Assembly (NCBI RefSeq): GCF_001679005.1
Contig: NZ_LXTW01000008.1
Location: forward strand, 1 to 56,405
Direction: 5' to 3'
DNA: 56,405 bases
Source: Moraxella nonliquefaciens
GTDB lineage: Bacteria; Pseudomonadota; Gammaproteobacteria; Pseudomonadales; Moraxellaceae
Below, in pieces: positions 10,378-18,230 of this stretch. Below the pieces are notes generated by a model. That model was not told where the DNA came from. It saw only the letters and a list, made by a program, of their open reading frames with translations, and did no database searches. How positions within the stretch are numbered: position 1 is the first letter of the stretch; each line of letters starts with the position of its first letter. Made by a program: the position numbers and the translations under genes.

Positions 10378-10418
10378 TAAATGGGTTTCAATTAGCCTGA
10401 AAATAGGAAATTAGAAAA

Positions 10419-11600
10419 ATGAGTAAACCACAAAATTGTTTATTGGGCGATTTAATTGAGTTTCAGCGTGGCTATGACTTACCAAAAAGCAAATTTGTTC
10501 ATGGTAAATATCCTGTTCAATCATCAAATGGCATTTTGGGTTATCATCACGAATATAAAGTGAAAGCTCCAAGTATTACTATTGGTAGAAGTGGTACAGT
10601 TGGCATTCCTCATTTAATTAAAACAAATTTCTTTCCTCATAATACAGCTTTATTTGTTAAAGATTTTAAAGGAAATGATGTTGAATACATATATTATCTT
10701 TTAAAAAATCTTAAATTAAATGAATATAAAACAGGTTCAGGTGTTCCGACTATGAACCGTAATCATTTACACCCTTTAAAAATCCAAGCATTTTTAGGCA
10801 TACCCACCCAAAAATCCATTGCCCATATTTTATCCACCCTTGACCAAAAAATCGCTATCAATAATCAAATCAACGCCCAATTAGAGCAAATGGCAAAAAC
10901 CCTGTATGATTATTGGTTTGTGCAGTTTGATTTTCCCGATGAAAACGGCAAGCCCTATAAATCCAGTGGCGGTAAAATGGTCTATAACGACACTTTAAAA
11001 CGAGAAATCCCAAAGGGGTGGGAAGTGAAAAGTTTGGGAGAAGTGGAACCTAATATTATTACAGGAAAAACACCTTCAACACAAAACGAAGAGTTTTTTA
11101 ATGGAAATATTCCATTTATTACAATTGGCGATATTAGAAATAATATGTTTATTTTTCAAACAGAGCAAAAGTTAAGCAAAACTGGTGCAGAAAGTCAGTC
11201 TAGCAAATATTTACCCAAAGACAGCTTATGTGTTTCTTGTATTGCTACTGTTGGTTTAATTGGATTTACAACACAAAAATCACAAACAAATCAACAAATT
11301 AATTCTATCATATTTAAAAATAAATATAATGGACCTTATTTTTATTTTTATCTAAAAGATTATTTTTTTGTGAGTAAGGCAAAAACTGGTAACACTTTTG
11401 CAAATATGAATAAAGGAGATTTTGCAAATATTAAGATGATTTATCCAAGCTCCAACATTATTGAAAAATTTTTTCAAAATATTGTTTATAGTTTTCAGAA
11501 AATAAAAAACCTACAAAAACAAAACCAACAACTCACCCAACTTAGAGATTTTTTATTACCCATGCTGATGAATGGGCAGGTGGGGGTGGGTGATGATTAA
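10419..11600 (+). CDS. hsdS: Type I restriction-modification specificity subunit HsdS
   Basis: HsdS determines the bipartite DNA sequence recognised by the M2S methylase and the R2M2S nuclease. The 393-residue protein has the expected layout: target recognition domain 1 (about 1-130), a central helical spacer (SIAHILSTLDQKIAINNQINAQLEQMAK, about 140-165), the linker with FQFDFP-like and GKMVYNDTLKREIPKGW elements, target recognition domain 2 (about 205-340) and a C-terminal helical spacer ending in LRDFLLPMLMNGQV. No frameshift is seen. The recognition domains are more AT-rich than the spacers, as is common for exchangeable HsdS domains. The stop overlaps the next gene start by 8 bases. Confidence 0.92.
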   Translation: MSKPQNCLLGDLIEFQRGYDLPKSKFVHGKYPVQSSNGILGYHHEYKVKAPSITIGRSGTVGIPHLIKTNFFPHNTALFVKDFKGNDVEYIYYLLKNLKLNEYKTGSGVPTMNRNHLHPLKIQAFLGIPTQKSIAHILSTLDQKIAINNQINAQLEQMAKTLYDYWFVQFDFPDENGKPYKSSGGKMVYNDTLKREIPKGWEVKSLGEVEPNIITGKTPSTQNEEFFNGNIPFITIGDIRNNMFIFQTEQKLSKTGAESQSSKYLPKDSLCVSCIATVGLIGFTTQKSQTNQQINSIIFKNKYNGPYFYFYLKDYFFVSKAKTGNTFANMNKGDFANIKMIYPSSNIIEKFFQNIVYSFQKIKNLQKQNQQLTQLRDFLLPMLMNGQVGVGDD

Positions 11601-13101
11601 TGAACCGATTTCAAAGATTGATAGCCAAATCACGCTAAAATATCTACAAACACAGCATGAAAATCAATATTTTGAACGCAAAGGTTTGGGTGAAAGAGAT
11701 ATTAAGCCCAGTAAAATTGCCGATGAATTAATTGGTATGGCAAATGCTGATGGTGGAATTTTGGTTTTTGGTGTATCTGATAAAGGCGAAATCCAAGATT
11801 TGCAAAGTTTAGGCGATAAATTAGATAATTATCGTAAATTGGTTTTTGATTTTATTGCACCGCCTTGCAGGGTTCAATTAGAAGAAATTATCATTGATGA
11901 TAAACTTGTTTTTATTTTTCATGTAGAGCAAGATTTAGAGCGAATATTTTATCGCAAAGATAATGAAAAATTCTTTTTGCGTGTGGCAGATAGCAATCGA
12001 GAACTCAATCAAGAACAAATTAAAAAATTAGAATATGACAAAAATATCCGCCTTTTTGAAGATGAGATACTCCCTAATTTTGATGAAAAAGATTTGGATA
12101 TGCCATTATTAGAAAAGTATAAAAATAAGGTTAATTATAATGGTGATATTTTAGATTTATTATATAAAAAACATTTAATTGATAAAAAAGATAATGAGGT
12201 TAAATTCAAAAAATCTTGTGCTTTGCTTTTTTCAAAAGACCCTGAAAAATATATTCCTTCTGCATCGGTGCGTTATGTCCGCTTTGAGGGGCTAGAAAGC
12301 AAAACAGGAGATGAACACAATGTGATTAAAGATGTGCGTTTTGAAAATAATATTCCCAACTTGATTGATGAAATACGCCAGTTTTTACGCATTTCATTTA
12401 AAGAGTTTTTCTTTTTAGATATTGATATTGGCAAATTTAAAAAAGTCCCTGAATTTCCAGAAGAAGCATGGCTTGAAGCGGTGGTTAATGCTTTATGTCA
12501 TCGTTCGTATAATGTACAGGGCAATGCGATTTATATTAAGCATTTTGATGACCGCTTGGAAATCAGTAATAGTGGACCGCTGCCAGCTCAGGTTACGGTG
12601 GATAATATTAAAACAGAACGCTATGCCCGCAATCCTAGAATTGCCAGAGCATTAGAAGATTTAGGCTATGTCCGTCAATTAAATGAAGGGGTAGCTCGTA
12701 TTTATGAAACCATGGAAAAATCCATGCTTACAAAACCTGAATACAGCGAAAGGCACGGCAATGTTTATTTGGTTTTACGCAACAATATCAGCTTGCATAA
12801 TAAGACTATTCATACTGATTTGATGAAAAAAATAGAAGAAAATTGGCATCATTATAATGATAGTGAAAGAAATATTTTGTTGTATATTTTTAGTTATGGC
12901 AACGCAACGGCAAGTGAGATTGCTAAAAATATTCAGGTGCATATCAATACGGTTCGTAAATATCTGAATAAATTTGTAGAAAATGAACGAATATTAACCC
13001 GATTTAGCGACAAACAGCGAGATAGAAACGCCAAATATGGCGTTAATAAGGATGTGGGCGTGTTAAGCAACGCTAAGGCTAAATTAAGCAACGGCAGTTA
13101 A
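11593..13101 (+). CDS. AlbA_2 domain / divergent ATPase / winged-helix protein inside the hsd locus
   Basis: A 502-residue protein lying between hsdS and hsdM. The N-terminus is an AlbA_2 (Schlafen-AlbA_2) domain: YFERKGLG near residue 26, then IADELIGMANADGG and ILVFGVSD to about 62. Residues about 290-370 (LEAVVNALCHRSY, NSGPLP, GVARIYETM) match the HATPase_c_4 module that follows AlbA_2 in putative DNA-binding transcriptional regulators. Residues about 425-480 (NATASEIAKNIQVHINTVRKYL) form a winged helix. The ATG at 11593 overlaps the hsdS stop, so it is coupled to the restriction genes. Its function is unknown. Candidate roles are transcriptional control of the locus or an accessory defence activity. 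Its last codons lie inside a repeated DNA motif that recurs just upstream of hsdM. Confidence 0.8.
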   Translation: MINEPISKIDSQITLKYLQTQHENQYFERKGLGERDIKPSKIADELIGMANADGGILVFGVSDKGEIQDLQSLGDKLDNYRKLVFDFIAPPCRVQLEEIIIDDKLVFIFHVEQDLERIFYRKDNEKFFLRVADSNRELNQEQIKKLEYDKNIRLFEDEILPNFDEKDLDMPLLEKYKNKVNYNGDILDLLYKKHLIDKKDNEVKFKKSCALLFSKDPEKYIPSASVRYVRFEGLESKTGDEHNVIKDVRFENNIPNLIDEIRQFLRISFKEFFFLDIDIGKFKKVPEFPEEAWLEAVVNALCHRSYNVQGNAIYIKHFDDRLEISNSGPLPAQVTVDNIKTERYARNPRIARALEDLGYVRQLNEGVARIYETMEKSMLTKPEYSERHGNVYLVLRNNISLHNKTIHTDLMKKIEENWHHYNDSERNILLYIFSYGNATASEIAKNIQVHINTVRKYLNKFVENERILTRFSDKQRDRNAKYGVNKDVGVLSNAKAKLSNGS

Positions 13102-13190
13102 AGTTTTTAACACATTGATTTTTAATGATTTTATAATTTTATCGCCCATAAAACTGCAAATAAGCAACGCTGGGCCCAAATTAAGCAACG
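13064..13190. repeat. Paired direct repeats of TAAGCAACG upstream of hsdM
   Basis: Two 30-bp copies, 13064-13093 and 13161-13190. Each is TAAGCAACGCT, six variable bases, then AAATTAAGCAACG. The core TAAGCAACG therefore occurs four times, at 13064, 13085, 13161 and 13182. Spacing within each pair is exactly 21 bp, two helical turns, and the pairs are 97 bp apart. The left pair overlaps the 3' end of the AlbA_2 gene, and the right pair ends 25 bp before hsdM. This arrangement looks like a set of protein-binding sites, but no function is known. Confidence 0.75.
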
Positions 13191-13215
13191 ATACCTTATT
13201 TTAACGGAAAAACCC

Positions 13216-14820
13216 ATGACCACCCAAAATTTCACCGACCAAACCAAATCACTCATTGACAGCCTAAAAACCATTTGTGCCAACTATGGGCTAGGCAATG
13301 ACGGCAATGAATTTAAAATCATCAGCCAAGTGTTTTTGTATAAGTTTTTAAATGACAAATACACCTTTGAATTCAAGCAATTGCGTGCCGAGCGTTCTGA
13401 TGAAGACATTGACTTTATCAATATGGAAATTGAAGGCAAAACGGCGATTTTAAAGCCAGAGCATTTATTGAAAAATCTGCACGCCGAGCAAAATAATGCC
13501 GATTTTGCCAAACGCTTTGATGATACATTAATGGACATTGCTGCCCAAAATGCCGATATTTTTTCGGTGAAAACCGAAGGCGGGGCAAAAATTGTGCTGT
13601 TTGAGCGTATCAGCAACTACATCGCTGATGAAAACCGCCGTGATGAGTTTTGTCGTGCGTTGGTTTCTAAATTAACCGATTTTAGTTTTGAAGAGATTTT
13701 TGCCCAAAAGTTTGATTTTTTTGCCACCATTTTTGAATATCTGATTAAGGATTACAACAGCAATTCAGGCGGTAAATACGCTGAATATTACACGCCACAC
13801 GCCGTGGCTCGCATCATGGCGGATATTTTGGTGCCCCAAAATGAGCGTGGCGCAATCAAAAGCGTTGATGTGTATGACCCGTCGGCAGGCTCTGGCACAT
13901 TGCTCATGAACGTTGCCCATGCCATCGGTGAAGACAAATGTATGATTTATACCCAAGACATTTCACAAAAATCGTCTAATTTATTGCGGTTGAATCTGAT
14001 TTTAAATAATTTGGTGCATTCTTTAAACAATGTCATTCAGGGCAATACGATTTTATCGCCTTATCATAAAGACAGCTCAGGCAAGCTAAAACAGTTTGAT
14101 TTTATTGTGTCCAATCCGCCCTTTAAGCTGGATTTTAGCGATTTTCGCAATCAGTTGGACAGCAAAGAAAATAATGAACGCTTTTTTGCAGGTATTCCCA
14201 ACATTCCCAAAAGCAAAAAAGAAAGCATGGCGATTTATCAGCTGTTTATCCAGCATATTTTGTATAGCCTAAAAGACGACGGCAAAGCGGCAATCGTTGT
14301 TCCCACAGGGTTTATCACCGCCCAATCAGGCATAGACAAAAAAATTCGCACCCATTTGGTAGATAATAAAATGCTTGCTGGCGTGGTGTCCATGCCATCC
14401 AATATTTTTGCCACCACAGGCACCAACGTGTCTATTTTGTTTATTGATAAAGCTAATACTGGCGAGGTGGTGCTGATTGATGCGTCCAATCTTGGCGAAA
14501 AAGTCAAAGACGGCAAAAATCAAAAAACCGTGCTGACCAACGAGGAAGAAAACCAAATTTGTAACACCTTTGCCCAAAAAAAAGCGGTGGAAGATTTTAG
14601 CGTGGTGGTGAGTTATGATGCGATTCAAGCTAAAAATTATAGCCTATCCGCTGGACAATATTTTGATGTTAAGATTGATTATGTGGACATTTCAGCAGAT
14701 GAATTTACCCAAAAAATGGCGGATTTTCAGACCAATTTAGATGAGTTGTTTGCTCAATCAGCCACACTTGAACAGCAAATCAAGGCTAATTTGAAGCATT
14801 TGTATTTGGTAGATAAATAA
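13216..14820 (+). CDS. hsdM: Type I restriction-modification DNA methyltransferase HsdM
   Basis: N6-adenine methyltransferase subunit. The 534-residue protein has an N-terminal HsdM helical domain, the SAM-binding motif I DPSAGSGTLL (about 221) and catalytic motif IV NPPF (about 300). The GGKYAEYYTPHAVARIM segment ahead of motif I is typical of HsdM. It is last in the array, which is unusual (the common order is M-S-R or R-M-S). It has its own upstream region with repeated sites and therefore perhaps its own promoter, which would let methylation precede restriction. The start ATG follows an ACGGAAAAACC region. Confidence 0.95.
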   Translation: MTTQNFTDQTKSLIDSLKTICANYGLGNDGNEFKIISQVFLYKFLNDKYTFEFKQLRAERSDEDIDFINMEIEGKTAILKPEHLLKNLHAEQNNADFAKRFDDTLMDIAAQNADIFSVKTEGGAKIVLFERISNYIADENRRDEFCRALVSKLTDFSFEEIFAQKFDFFATIFEYLIKDYNSNSGGKYAEYYTPHAVARIMADILVPQNERGAIKSVDVYDPSAGSGTLLMNVAHAIGEDKCMIYTQDISQKSSNLLRLNLILNNLVHSLNNVIQGNTILSPYHKDSSGKLKQFDFIVSNPPFKLDFSDFRNQLDSKENNERFFAGIPNIPKSKKESMAIYQLFIQHILYSLKDDGKAAIVVPTGFITAQSGIDKKIRTHLVDNKMLAGVVSMPSNIFATTGTNVSILFIDKANTGEVVLIDASNLGEKVKDGKNQKTVLTNEEENQICNTFAQKKAVEDFSVVVSYDAIQAKNYSLSAGQYFDVKIDYVDISADEFTQKMADFQTNLDELFAQSATLEQQIKANLKHLYLVDK

Positions 14821-14826
14821 TATATC

Positions 14827-14961
14827 ATGGCGTATTTAGGGTTGACGAGTCATTGGAGCTGTGTTGATTCAATCGTTGGCTATCCAAATTATTATAGAAT
14901 AAAACGGTTGTCTGATGCTGTTTTAGACAGCTTGTGCTCTTGCCAAGATGCTTACAAATAG
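14827..14961 (+). CDS. Possible small ORF (44 aa) after hsdM
   Basis: An ATG-initiated frame of 44 codons begins 6 bases after the hsdM stop (segments SHWSCVDSIVGYPNYY and LSDAVLDSLCSCQ). There is no clear ribosome site and no family I recognise. The cysteine-rich end and position at the island boundary would also fit a remnant of a mobile-element gene. Whether it is translated is uncertain. Confidence 0.25.
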   Translation: MAYLGLTSHWSCVDSIVGYPNYYRIKRLSDAVLDSLCSCQDAYK

Positions 14962-15076
14962 CTAAGATTGGCGGATTGAGTTAGAATGTAGACTATATGA
15001 GTCATGACTGACCAAATGGCTGTTATTTTAATACCAATTACTGGATTTTTTGATTTTAAATCGATATAGGTTTGCC

Positions 15077-15925
15077 ATGAACATTTTTCACACCATCAAA
15101 GACTTAAAAAACGCATTAAACCCCTTACGCCACCAAAAAATAGCCTTAGTCCCAACCATGGGCAATTTACATGATGGGCATTTATCCCTTGTGGCACTTG
15201 CCAAGCAACATGCCGATATCGTGGTGGTGAGTATCTTTGTCAATCCCACTCAATTTGGGGTGGGTGAAGATTTTGCCAGTTATCCACGCACGCTTGATGA
15301 CGATTGCCAAAAACTTGCCAAAGCTGGCGTGGCATTGGTTTTTGCCCCAAGTGTGGACGAGATGTATCCTGTCTATCCGCCCAATGTTCAAATCCTATCA
15401 GGCAGTATCAGCAAGATATTATGTGGTCAGACACGCCCCACGCATTTTGATGGTGTTGGGCTTGTGGTGAGTAAGCTGTTTAATATCGTTCGCCCTGATG
15501 TGGCGGTATTTGGCAAAAAAGACTACCAGCAACTTGCCATCATTGCCCAATTGGTGCAAGAATTAAATTTTGAGATTGACATTATTGGTGGTGAGATTGT
15601 CAGAGCCGATGACGGTTTGGCGTTATCGTCTCGCAACCAGTATTTGACCAAGCAAGAGCGTGCCATTGCCCCACGGCTGGCACAGGCCTTACAACAGCTT
15701 GCAGGTGAGTTAAAGTCTGCCAGTGTTGCTGATTTTGATACGATGATACAAAAAACCAAAGACAAATTAACTTGCGATGGTTTTACGGTGGATTATTTGC
15801 AAGTACTCAATCAGCAATTACAACCTGCTAGCCGCCATGATAAGCATTTGGTGATTTTGACCGCTTGTTATTTGGGTAAGGCAAGGCTGTTGGATAATTT
15901 GGAAGTTGCCTTAAATCCATGTTAA
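15077..15925 (+). CDS. panC: Pantothenate synthetase
   Basis: Condenses pantoate and beta-alanine with ATP. Motifs are PTMGNLHDGHLSL (adenylate-binding HxGH type), SIFVNPTQFG, FGKKDYQQLA and LSSRNQYL. About 282 residues from the ATG at 15077, which has an ATAGG site 7 bases upstream. An in-frame TTG at 15050 would add nine residues. The last codons (Asn-Pro-Cys-stop) lie inside the first unit of a 13-bp tandem repeat, so its C-terminus is encoded by repeat DNA. The partner gene panB is on the other side of the hsd island. Confidence 0.92.
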   Translation: MNIFHTIKDLKNALNPLRHQKIALVPTMGNLHDGHLSLVALAKQHADIVVVSIFVNPTQFGVGEDFASYPRTLDDDCQKLAKAGVALVFAPSVDEMYPVYPPNVQILSGSISKILCGQTRPTHFDGVGLVVSKLFNIVRPDVAVFGKKDYQQLAIIAQLVQELNFEIDIIGGEIVRADDGLALSSRNQYLTKQERAIAPRLAQALQQLAGELKSASVADFDTMIQKTKDKLTCDGFTVDYLQVLNQQLQPASRHDKHLVILTACYLGKARLLDNLEVALNPC

Positions 15926-15996
15926 CAGTCCATGTTAACAATTCATGTTAACAATTCATGTTAATAATCCATGTTCATCTAAATCCATGTTAATGG
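15918..15996. repeat. 13-bp tandem repeat at the panC stop codon
   Basis: Units of CATGTTAACAATT begin at 15918, 15931, 15944 and 15957 (the first and fourth with one or two changes), followed by two degenerate CATGTT units at 15970 and 15986. The first unit carries the panC stop codon. Each unit contains GTTAAC. This is probably slippage-derived, and any effect on termination or on rapZ expression 25 bp downstream is unknown. Confidence 0.85.
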
Positions 15997-16020
15997 TTTT
16001 GCTTATTTTGTTAAGGAAAT

Positions 16021-16911
16021 ATGATGCCCAAGCTCATTGCCCCAAACTCAATCATTGTGGTGTCAGGGCGTTCAGGTTCAGGAAAAACCTCCGTACTCAA
16101 CACCTTAGAAGATTTTGGCTATTATCCGCTTGACAATTTGCCTTTATCCATCGTGCCACTTGCCATAGAAAAATTGGTCAATGACAGCCAGATTCATCGC
16201 ATTGCTGTGGGCATAGATGTCCGCACGCCCAAAGCGGATTTATCCAACTTTGGTCAAGTGTATGACAGCTTGATACAAACCTATGGCAAGACCGCTTTGA
16301 CTGTGGTGTATGCCACCGCCCAAGATGATGTACTGGTCGCGCGCTATGATGCCACTCGCCGAGTGCATCCATTGATGGCGATGGCTGGCAATCTGCCCAA
16401 TGCCATTCAAAAGGAAACCGCGCTGCTTGAACCGATTGCCTGCCATGCTGATATCAAAATTGATACCAGTTTGTTAAACATTCATGAGCTAAAAAACAGC
16501 CTAAGACAACATTTGGGTGTGGACAACCACATCATCGTTAATGTGCTGTCGTTTGGGTTTAGGCATGGCACGCCCAAAGATGCTGATTTTGTCTTTGATG
16601 TGCGTACTTTGCCAAACCCACATTGGCAGATGGATTTGCGTCCTTTGACAGGGCTTGATGCGCCTGTGCAGGAATTTTTTGCCCAATTTCCTGCCGTGTA
16701 TGAGCTGACGCATGACATCAGCACATTTTTATTAAAGTGGTTGCCTGATTTTATTGAGAACAATCGCCATTTTGTAACCATCGCCATTGGTTGTACAGGG
16801 GGTAAACACCGCTCGGTATTTGTCAGCCAAGCGGTGGGGGAAATATTAACTGGTCATTTGCCTGATAAAATGCAGGTGAATGTTAAGCACCGTGAAAAAT
16901 CTTTTTGGTGA
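16021..16911 (+). CDS. rapZ: RNase adapter protein RapZ (YvcJ family nucleotide-binding protein)
   Basis: RapZ-type proteins bind nucleotides. In enterics RapZ delivers the sRNA GlmZ to RNase E and controls amino-sugar synthesis. The 296-residue product has an N-terminal Walker A GRSGSGKTS, VGIDVRTP, the ARYDATRRVHPL segment and the C-terminal signatures SFGFRHGTP, FDVRTLPNPH and IGCTGGKHRSV. The AAGGA site precedes the ATG at 16021. The extreme C-terminus (VKHREKSFW) is atypical and ends 4 bases before the second hsdS, as if the tail was altered by the adjoining insertion. Whether the GlmZ pathway exists here is not shown. Confidence 0.88.
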   Translation: MMPKLIAPNSIIVVSGRSGSGKTSVLNTLEDFGYYPLDNLPLSIVPLAIEKLVNDSQIHRIAVGIDVRTPKADLSNFGQVYDSLIQTYGKTALTVVYATAQDDVLVARYDATRRVHPLMAMAGNLPNAIQKETALLEPIACHADIKIDTSLLNIHELKNSLRQHLGVDNHIIVNVLSFGFRHGTPKDADFVFDVRTLPNPHWQMDLRPLTGLDAPVQEFFAQFPAVYELTHDISTFLLKWLPDFIENNRHFVTIAIGCTGGKHRSVFVSQAVGEILTGHLPDKMQVNVKHREKSFW

Positions 16912-16915
16912 GTTT

Positions 16916-18060
16916 ATGAATGCGATGATAAAAAAACTATTACAAGGGCAAGCGGTAGAGTGGCAAACTTTGGGGGAGGTTTTGGTTAGAACCAAAGGAA
17001 CAAAAATAACCGCAGGAAAAATGAAAGAGCTTCATAAGAAAGATGCCCCCATTAAAATTTTTGCAGGCGGTAAAACTTTTGCCTTGGTAGATTTTGATGA
17101 CATTCCACAAAAGGACATTAATCACAAGCCATCAATCATTGTCAAATCTCGTGGTATCATTGAATTTGAATATCATGACAAACCATTTTCGCATAAAAAT
17201 GAAATGTGGGCATATCATTCACAAAACCCAAATATTAACATTAAATTCATTTATTATTTTTTAAAACAAAATGAACCATATTTTCAAAAAATTGGCTCAA
17301 AAATGCAAATGCCACAAATTGCAACCCCAGATACTGATAAATTTAAAATCCCAATCCCACCCCTATCCGTTCAAAGCCACATTGTGCAGATTTTGGACAC
17401 ATTTACCGAGCTGAACGACCAGCTGACCGCCGAATTTGGCATGAGACAAAAGCAATATCAGTATTATCGGGATTTGTTATTATCAGAACATGAATTAGCA
17501 AAAGTGGGATTTGAATGGAAGACTTTGGGGGAAGTTGTAAATTACGAACAGCCAACAAAATATTTAGTAAAAAGTAAAGATTATGATGATGATTTTAAAA
17601 CACCAGTTTTAACAGCAGGTAAAACTTTCATTCTTGGTTATACCAATGAAACAAATGGGATTTATCAAGCGTCTAAAAATCCTGTCATTATCTTTGATGA
17701 TTTTACAACAGCAAATAAATGGGTAGATTTTGATTTTAAAGCCAAATCATCAGCCATGAAAATGATTTCATCTGTTGATGAAAATCAGTTTTTATTAAAA
17801 TATATTTATTATTGGCTAAATACTTTGCCAAGCGGTTTAGCAGATGGCGACCATAAACGCCAATGGATTAGTAATTTTGCCAATAAAAAAAATCCCAATC
17901 CCCACCCCTATCCGTTCAAAGTGAAATCGTTGCCATTTTGGACACATTTGACACGCTGACCCAATCCATCAGCGAAGGTCTGCCCAAAGAAATAAAGCTG
18001 CGTCAAAAGCAATATGAGTATTACCGTGAGCAGTTATTAAATTTTAAAGCGACGATTTAA
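16916..18060 (+). pseudogene. hsdS: Second type I specificity subunit (hsdS), frameshifted near the 3' end
   Basis: The frame from 16916 encodes recognition domain 1, a spacer (IPIPPLSVQSHIVQILDTF, then RQKQYQYYRDLLL) and recognition domain 2. It then runs out of frame at 17885-17908 and stops at 17959. In the +1 frame the expected second spacer continues (PPLSVQSEIVAILDTF, RQKQYEYYREQLL) to a TAA at 18060. The break lies at an A8 tract (17885-17892) followed by C4-A-C4. One extra base in either tract restores the full frame of about 381 codons. The spacers are of a different subtype from the first HsdS, and no matching hsdM or hsdR is in the window. An in-frame ATG at 16880 inside rapZ is less likely as start. 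Confidence 0.85.
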
Positions 18061-18076
18061 CTCATCGTGCGTCATT

Positions 18077-18106
18077 CTCCACCCATAATCTTTGATTTAG
18101 GTGGAG
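18077..18106. terminator. Possible hairpin after the broken hsdS
   Basis: CTCCACC (18077-18083) and GGTGGAG (18100-18106) form a perfect 7-bp stem with a 16-base loop. There is no T-run directly after it, so it may be a processing or element-end structure rather than a terminator. Confidence 0.35.
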
Positions 18107-18154
18107 ATGTAAGCACAGGCAACTTAGTCAGGTCGTTCTTGTTTTTTGATGTCG

Positions 18155-18193
18155 TTGTTTTTATTTGATGTCATTGACACCAAATAAAAACAA
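18155..18193. repeat. 39-bp near-perfect palindrome upstream of tnpB
   Basis: An inverted repeat with arms starting TTGTTTTTATTTG and ending CAAATAAAAACAA. Only one base pair mismatches, and the centre is a single base. It begins 76 bp and ends 37 bp before the tnpB start. It may be the left-end hairpin of the IS200/IS605-type element or a transcriptional signal. Confidence 0.75.
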
Positions 18194-18230
18194 TGCTAAA
18201 TTACACCCATATTTCATCAGCTAACAGGCC

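Noticed and set aside
16880..16915. Start of the second hsdS inside rapZ
   Set aside because: This would overlap conserved rapZ codons. ATG at 16916 begins right after the rapZ stop and gives the normal HsdS N-terminus.
18201..18204. TTAC as the left cleavage site of the TnpB element
   Set aside because: It is only 27 bases before tnpB and leaves no room for a left-end hairpin inside the element, so the left end was kept undefined.
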